Assembly: GCA_028696455.1 (NCBI GenBank) | Contig: JAQVGZ010000004.1 | Span: 26,430-90,429, forward strand | Source: Desulfotomaculaceae bacterium | GTDB lineage: Bacteria; Bacillota; Desulfotomaculia; Desulfotomaculales; Pelotomaculaceae | DNA: 64,000 bases | Reading direction: 5' to 3' | Part shown: positions 58,471 through 64,000 of the stretch, piece by piece | How the letters are laid out: each line of letters opens with the position of its first letter | Position numbering within the stretch: position 1 is the stretch's first letter | Program-made: the position numbers and the translations under genes | Notes under the pieces: model-generated | Told to the model about the DNA's origin: nothing | The model's input: only the letters and a program-made list of their open reading frames with translations | The model's database searches: none

Positions 58471-61400
58471 ATGAAAAAAATCACAAACCACAAGCGGATT
58501 CGAGTCACCGTTAACAAGCGCGACATAGAGGTGTACGACGATCTTACCATTCTGCAGGCTTTGCTGCAGGAGGATATTCAAATTCCTCATCTCTGCTATG
58601 ATATTCGGCTAGAGCGGTCCAATGGCAACTGCGGGCTCTGTGTAGTTGAATTGAGTGATCAAAATGGTGTCAGGGATGTCAAGGCCTGTCAGACCCCGAT
58701 CAAAGAGGGCATGGTAATTGAAACTAATAGTGCCGGCCTTGTAAGTTATCGGAAAATTCGCCTGGAGCAAATCCTTTCAGATCATAACGCTGATTGTGTT
58801 GCACCATGTGTAATGGCTTGTCCGGCCAACATTGATATACACTCTTATCTACACCATGCAGCTAATGGTAATTTCGAGGCAGCGTTGCGCGTAATTAAAG
58901 ACAGCAATCCGTTTCCGGCGGTATGTGGCCGTGTCTGCCCACATCCCTGTGAGATCCAGTGCCGCCGCAATCTGGTTGATTCACCGGTGGCCATTAACAA
59001 TGTAAAGAGATTTATTGCTGACTGGGACCTAACCCAAAAGCAGCCCTGGAACCCGCGCAAAAACTTGCCTACCGGAAAGAAAATTGCAATTGTCGGTGCA
59101 GGCCCCTCAGGCCTTTCTGCTGCCTATTACAGCGCAATAAAAGGTCATGATGTGACGGTGTTTGAGCGCCAGCTGCATGCCGGGGGGATGATGCGCTATG
59201 GTATTCCTGAGTACCGGCTGCCCAAAGCGACGCTGGATCAGGAGATTGAAGTGATAAAAAGCCTGGGCGTGAAGATCATGACGGAAAAAGCCCTTGGCAC
59301 GCACATCCTTTTGGAGGACTTGCACAAGGATTTTGACGCCGTTTACCTGGCCATTGGATCCTGGCGGGCAACGCCATTGCAAATTGAAGGGGAAAACTTG
59401 AAAGGGGTCTGGTTGGGGATCCAGTACCTGGAACAGACAGCTAAGGGTGAGGATATTCTACTGGGAGATACCGTGGTGGTAATCGGTGGTGGAAATACGG
59501 CGATTGACTGTGCCCGCACTGCTCTTCGCAAAGGAGCTAGATCCGTCAAGCTGATCTATCGCCGCACTAAGGAAGAGATGCCAGCAGCGCCCTATGAAGT
59601 TGAGGAAGCTTTGCTGGAAGGGATCGAAATGATTTTTTTGCTGGCACCTGACAGGATTGTTCTTGAGGGAGGTAAAAAGAAATTACACTGTATCAAGATG
59701 ACCCTTGGTGAGCCGGACCGTTCTGGCCGCCGCCGTCCGGTCCCGGTCGAGGGCAGGGAGATCGTGATCGAGGCAGATACGGTGATTGGTGCCATCGGGC
59801 AAAGTACGAATACCCAATTCTTGTACCATGATCTCCCGGTGAAGTTGAATAAGTGGGGCGATATTGAAATTAACGGTAAGACCTCACAAACTTCTGAGTT
59901 CAATATCTTTGCTGGCGGTGACTGTGTTACCGGGCCTGCTACCGTCATCCAGGCTGTTGCAGCAGGACGCCGGGCGGCTGAGTCGATGCACAGTCTGTTG
60001 ACCAAGGGTTATGTTAAGGAAGCGCAGTGTGACTATAGCTGCAGCCGTGGCTCATTGGAAGACCTGCCAAAAGGTGAATTTGAGGCTCTGCCCAGACTGG
60101 AGCGGGCTAAAATGCCTTTTCTTGCTCTTGCGGACCGCATAGACAATTTCTATGAAGTTGAATTAGGGTACACGGAAGAGGCAGCAAGAAATGAGGCGCG
60201 CCGCTGCCTGCAGTGCGGATGCGATAAGCGGTACGATTGCGATTTAAGAAAAGAAGCAACTTTGCATGGCATTAAATATGTTAAGCCGGCTCATGAGCGT
60301 CCTTATATTCCAATTGTTGAAGATCATCCGATCATCAGGCGTGATCATACCCGGTGTATCTCTTGCGGTCGCTGTATAGCCGCCTGTGCTGAAGTTGAGG
60401 GGCCTGATATACTCACTTTTTATATGAAACACGGCCGTCAGTTAGTTGGTACCAAGAGCGGCCTGCGTTTAGAAGATACCGACTGTGTCAGCTGCGGGCA
60501 GTGTGTGAATGCCTGTCCCTGCGGGGCGCTAAATTATCGCAGTGAAGAGGGGAAAGTTTTCCGGGCGATCAATGATCCCCATAAAACTGTGGTTGCCTTT
60601 GTAGCGCCTGCAGTACGCAGTGTTATTTCCACGCATTACGGTGTACCCTTTGATGAAGCCTCTTCTTTTATGGCCGGCCTTTTGAAAAAGATGGGCTTTG
60701 ACAAGGTCTTTGACTTTACCTTTGCGGCAGACCTGACCATTGTCGAGGAAACGACAGAGTTCTTAAACCGCATTGAGAAAAAAGGGGTCATGCCTCAGTT
60801 TACATCTTGCTGTCCCGGCTGGGTAAATTTTGTGGAAAGGCGCTACCCGGAAATAATTCCGCATCTTTCCAGCTGCAAATCCCCACAAATGATGATGGGG
60901 GCAACCGTAAAAAATCATTACACCAGGCTGAGCGGCATTGATAAAGAAGACCTTTATGTTGTTTCTATCGTTCCCTGTATTGCCAAGATAGCAGAAGCCG
61001 ACCGCCCTGAGTTCGCTCCTGGCGGTATCCGCGATGTTGATGCAGTTTTAACTTCGAGTCAAATGCTGGAAATGGTAAATTTGAAGCGCATTGACCCCGC
61101 GGAGATTATTCCACAGGAGTTTGATGAACCTTACAAGCAGGTTTCCGGCGCCGGTATTCTCTTCGGCGCTTCAGGCGGGGTAGCGGAGGCGGCTTTGCGG
61201 ATGGCGGTCGAAAAACTGACCGGCAAAGTGCTGACTGAGCAACTGGACTTTGAAGAAATTAGAGGATTTGAGGGGGTCAAGGAATCTACTGTACAAGCTA
61301 ACGGCACTAAAGTTCGTGTCGCTGTAGTTAGCGGGCTGCATAATGTGGAGCCTATCATTGAAAAGATTATCCAGGGTGTGGACGTGGGGTATGACCTGAT

Positions 61401-61920
61401 CGAAGTAATGGCTTGCCCCGGTGGATGCATTTGTGGCGCAGGCCATCCTGTTCCAGAGAAGATTGATGAATTAGATAGGCGCCAGCAGATCCTGGTGAAT
61501 ATTGACCAGACTTCACAATACCGTAAATGCCAAGAAAACCCGGATGTCTTAAGGTTGTACAAGGAATTTTACGGGGAAGCGAACTCTCCACTGGCGCATG
61601 AATTGCTGCATACTCATTATCGCCCGGCCAAGCGTGACCCGGTTCACAGTACTGGCCGGAAGAGGGCCGACTCAGTATTTAAAACCAAGGAGCTGACCAT
61701 TTGCATCTGTGAGTCCTGCTCAGGCAAAGGAGCGATAGAGCTTTTCAATGGCATCAAAGATAAAATCAAACAGCAGAAGATGGACTCTTTCATAGAAGTT
61801 AAAACGATTCGTTTAAAAGAAAACCATACCTCTGAAGGAGTATATATGACTCTTGACGGCAAGCAGATTCAAGAGTTCAATTTTGACAGCCTTTACAGAC
61901 GTATTCTTCAAACAAGATAA
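58471..61920 (+). CDS. [FeFe] hydrogenase fused to GltD/NfnB-like FAD/NAD(P) oxidoreductase
   Basis: N-terminal 2Fe-2S domain, GltD-like VGAGPSGLSAAYYSAIKGHDVTVFE and VIGGGNTAIDCARTALR, 2x4Fe-4S, H-cluster motifs TSCCPGW, PCIAKIAEADRPEF, EVMACPGGCICGAGHP. Confidence 0.93.
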   Translation: MKKITNHKRIRVTVNKRDIEVYDDLTILQALLQEDIQIPHLCYDIRLERSNGNCGLCVVELSDQNGVRDVKACQTPIKEGMVIETNSAGLVSYRKIRLEQILSDHNADCVAPCVMACPANIDIHSYLHHAANGNFEAALRVIKDSNPFPAVCGRVCPHPCEIQCRRNLVDSPVAINNVKRFIADWDLTQKQPWNPRKNLPTGKKIAIVGAGPSGLSAAYYSAIKGHDVTVFERQLHAGGMMRYGIPEYRLPKATLDQEIEVIKSLGVKIMTEKALGTHILLEDLHKDFDAVYLAIGSWRATPLQIEGENLKGVWLGIQYLEQTAKGEDILLGDTVVVIGGGNTAIDCARTALRKGARSVKLIYRRTKEEMPAAPYEVEEALLEGIEMIFLLAPDRIVLEGGKKKLHCIKMTLGEPDRSGRRRPVPVEGREIVIEADTVIGAIGQSTNTQFLYHDLPVKLNKWGDIEINGKTSQTSEFNIFAGGDCVTGPATVIQAVAAGRRAAESMHSLLTKGYVKEAQCDYSCSRGSLEDLPKGEFEALPRLERAKMPFLALADRIDNFYEVELGYTEEAARNEARRCLQCGCDKRYDCDLRKEATLHGIKYVKPAHERPYIPIVEDHPIIRRDHTRCISCGRCIAACAEVEGPDILTFYMKHGRQLVGTKSGLRLEDTDCVSCGQCVNACPCGALNYRSEEGKVFRAINDPHKTVVAFVAPAVRSVISTHYGVPFDEASSFMAGLLKKMGFDKVFDFTFAADLTIVEETTEFLNRIEKKGVMPQFTSCCPGWVNFVERRYPEIIPHLSSCKSPQMMMGATVKNHYTRLSGIDKEDLYVVSIVPCIAKIAEADRPEFAPGGIRDVDAVLTSSQMLEMVNLKRIDPAEIIPQEFDEPYKQVSGAGILFGASGGVAEAALRMAVEKLTGKVLTEQLDFEEIRGFEGVKESTVQANGTKVRVAVVSGLHNVEPIIEKIIQGVDVGYDLIEVMACPGGCICGAGHPVPEKIDELDRRQQILVNIDQTSQYRKCQENPDVLRLYKEFYGEANSPLAHELLHTHYRPAKRDPVHSTGRKRADSVFKTKELTICICESCSGKGAIELFNGIKDKIKQQKMDSFIEVKTIRLKENHTSEGVYMTLDGKQIQEFNFDSLYRRILQTR

Positions 61921-61984
61921 GCTTAATTATATGTTATCCCAGGCGCACAGTTCTTTTTTAAGATAGTATAATGTGCTAACAAAG

Positions 61985-62021
61985 TTATAACCACCGGTGC
62001 TAATTGTACCGGTGGTTATAA
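61985..62021. terminator. Bidirectional terminator-like hairpin
   Basis: Perfect 14-bp inverted repeat TTATAACCACCGGT...ACCGGTGGTTATAA between convergent genes. Confidence 0.7.
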
Positions 62022-62053
62022 TTGCTACCGAGAGGATTGCTTATTCTTTATGT

Positions 62054-62164
62054 TTAAATAAAGAAACTGCAACCACAAACAAGCAGGATTAGAATTAGAA
62101 AGATAATAAACGCTGAGCTACCAACACCAGTTCCACAACCAATGCCACCTGTACCGAATCCCAT
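62054..62164 (-). CDS. 36-aa Gly-rich/hydrophobic mini-protein, YjcZ-like, absent from ORF track
   Basis: GGAGAAATAATT-ATG; MGFGTGGIGCGTGVGSSAFIIFLILILLVCGCSFFI. Confidence 0.75.
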   Translation of the reverse strand: MGFGTGGIGCGTGVGSSAFIIFLILILLVCGCSFFI

Positions 62165-62317
62165 AATTATTTCTCCTTTTTTGTTTTTTATAGCATATGA
62201 AATAATTGATCCTTATGTGAATCTATGGGATGCAAAAATGGATATTATCAATCATAACATTATACTTGGCAGAGTCCTAACCTCAGGAGATGCATAACCC
62301 TGTAGCTTATTTGCGCC

Positions 62318-63058
62318 TCACTCAAAGGACTCAAGCGGTACATAGTACTTCATATACCTGTTTCCCCGGTTATCAGTGAAAGTACCATTCTTGTCTCTAA
62401 CCATCACCGTTGCTCTTTTATTGATATTGAACAGTATTCCTTTAATACTCTTACCTTCATATGTAAATGTTACCGGATCACCTATTTTAAGGCCATATTT
62501 TACCCGGGCTATCTGCCTTTGGGTAGGCAGCTCGTGATAGCTCGTTGTATGACCAAATATATGATTAGCAATGGCTTTAAATCTCTTTCCCCGGCAGCTG
62601 GAGTTTTTAAAATGAATGAATTCAATAAGATGACACAGCTCGTGCTCAAAAACCAGTAAAAATGCTTCCAGGGCGCTGGTGGTGGTTATGCCGCACACGG
62701 TTTTATTACTTTCTATTTCATCGTATTTAAAGAAAAAGTCTGTTCCCATCCGGATCTCGATGGTCATATCACCGGGCCCAATCTTGTCTGGGCGCCTGGG
62801 AAAGATGGTTTTCCCGGCGCTTTTGGTCATCCGCCGGGAAAGGGAGAATTTTAGCTGGCCTTGATAGACCTCGTTAATGCGGTGATCAAAAAAAATTTCA
62901 TTATACAAATCGAACAGCAGCTGCAAATCAGCAGCCGAGATCCTGGTGAGCCTGGCGCTGCTTATGTTAGGAGAGGTTGCAGTCAACCGGTTAATCACAC
63001 ATGTTCTTTTGGCAAATATCTCCCCGGGACTGCGAGTTGTTGCAATTAAATCCAGCAT
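62318..63058 (-). CDS. SprT-like zinc metalloprotease family protein
   Basis: VFEHELCHLIEFIHF; true start likely MLDLIATTRSPGEI at 63058. Confidence 0.8.
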   Translation of the reverse strand: MLDLIATTRSPGEIFAKRTCVINRLTATSPNISSARLTRISAADLQLLFDLYNEIFFDHRINEVYQGQLKFSLSRRMTKSAGKTIFPRRPDKIGPGDMTIEIRMGTDFFFKYDEIESNKTVCGITTTSALEAFLLVFEHELCHLIEFIHFKNSSCRGKRFKAIANHIFGHTTSYHELPTQRQIARVKYGLKIGDPVTFTYEGKSIKGILFNINKRATVMVRDKNGTFTDNRGNRYMKYYVPLESFE

Positions 63059-63077
63059 TGTAACCTCCTGCTTTCCT

Positions 63078-64000
63078 TTACACCTGCTTGATAAGCCGGA
63101 AGGCGCGTCGCGCCGCCTCTGCAGTGCACTCGATCTCCTGCTCACCATGCGCCAGTGAAATAAAGGCAGCCTCAAATTGGGAGGGGGCCAGATAAATCCC
63201 CTGTTCCAGCATGGCATTAAAATACGCCGCATAGCGTGCCGGGTTGGCCAGGCAGGCGCTAGGGTAATCAACCACCTGTTGCGGAGTGAAGAAGACGCAT
63301 AGCATGGAGCCGACGCGATTGATCTGTATCGCTAACCCGGCCTCCCCTGCTGCTTCCAATAGCCGCCCGGCCAGTTTTGCGGACATTTCTTCCAAACGAC
63401 CATAAACGCCCCGTTGCTGGAGCAGCTTCAGTGTCGCAATACCAGCCGTCACCGCCAGAGGGTTTCCTGAAAGTGTGCCGGCCTGATAGACAGGTCCGGC
63501 CGGTGCAACCTGTTCCATAATTTCGCGCCTGCCACCGTAAGCACCTACCGGCAGGCCGCCGCCGATTATCTTACCGAGGCAGGTCAGATCTGGAGTGACC
63601 CCATATAGTTCCTGGGCTCCACCGTAAGCCACCCGGAAACCGGTCATCACCTCGTCAAAAATTAAAATGCTTTCATATTCTTCAGTTACTTGGCGCAACC
63701 CTGCCAAAAAACCCTTAGCAGGCGGGACCACGCCCATATTCCCCGCCACCGGCTCCACAATAACCGCTGCAATATTCTCACCCTCCTGCCGGAAAATCTC
63801 CTGCAAGGAGTCCAGGTCGTTATAACTGGCGTTAATAGTGTCGGCTGCCGTACTGGCAGTTACCCCTGGGCTGGTCGGCACGCCCAGAGTCAGCGCCCCG
63901 GAACCTGCCTTAATCAGCAAAAAATCGGCATGCCCGTGGTAGCATCCGGCAAATTTAACGATTTTACTGCGATGCGTATAGCCCCTGGCCAGCCGAAGAG
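63078..64000 (-). CDS. hemL: Glutamate-1-semialdehyde 2,1-aminomutase (5' end beyond window)
   Basis: [50 protein letters not shown]; open to window edge. Confidence 0.95.
   Translation of the reverse strand, partial: LRLARGYTHRSKIVKFAGCYHGHADFLLIKAGSGALTLGVPTSPGVTASTAADTINASYNDLDSLQEIFRQEGENIAAVIVEPVAGNMGVVPPAKGFLAGLRQVTEEYESILIFDEVMTGFRVAYGGAQELYGVTPDLTCLGKIIGGGLPVGAYGGRREIMEQVAPAGPVYQAGTLSGNPLAVTAGIATLKLLQQRGVYGRLEEMSAKLAGRLLEAAGEAGLAIQINRVGSMLCVFFTPQQVVDYPSACLANPARYAAYFNAMLEQGIYLAPSQFEAAFISLAHGEQEIECTAEAARRAFRLIKQV

Noticed and set aside
63059-63271. N-terminal extension of the SprT-like ORF overlapping hemL
   Set aside because: Extension is hemL sequence read out of frame; real start is MLDLIATTRSPG at 63058

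Overview
The window is chromosomal core sequence from an endospore-forming, anaerobic Firmicute. Family-level placement (Peptococcaceae/Desulfotomaculum-Pelotomaculum-like) is inferred from gene content only. Supported modules are: an OmpR-type two-component system; a c-di-AMP (ydaO/yuaA) riboswitch upstream of a glutamate 2,3-aminomutase-like gene and a glutamine synthetase; a methylthioadenosine/SAH salvage cluster; a selenocysteine formate dehydrogenase operon with its own tatA/tatC; cwlD, alr, nnr and acpS; coaBC-rpoZ-gmk-remA-yicC; dapF; a degenerate P-type ATPase; an NFACT/RqcH gene; a rearranged pyr locus with a PyrR attenuator; L,D-transpeptidase; a frameshifted exoA; SASP tlp; thiS-F-G-H-E; a large [FeFe]-hydrogenase/GltD-like fusion; a YjcZ-like mini-protein; a SprT-like gene; and hemL, which runs off the window. 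I saw no CRISPR, IS element, prophage, rRNA or tRNA. The strongest leads are: (1) a riboswitch-controlled aminomutase with beta-glutamate-type substrate residues plus a GS with an altered substrate loop and an apparent AUC start, suggesting a c-di-AMP-controlled beta-glutamate/beta-glutamine osmolyte module; (2) a full-length P-type ATPase lacking the phosphorylated Asp, the TGES Glu, the hinge Asp and the ion-binding residues, but keeping nucleotide-binding motifs; (3) an MTA/SAH salvage cluster whose phosphorylase carries the 6-oxopurine-type Asn, suggesting a deamination-first route; (4) an AcpS lacking the metal-binding Asp; (5) a formate dehydrogenase with a readable SECIS. No database search was run.
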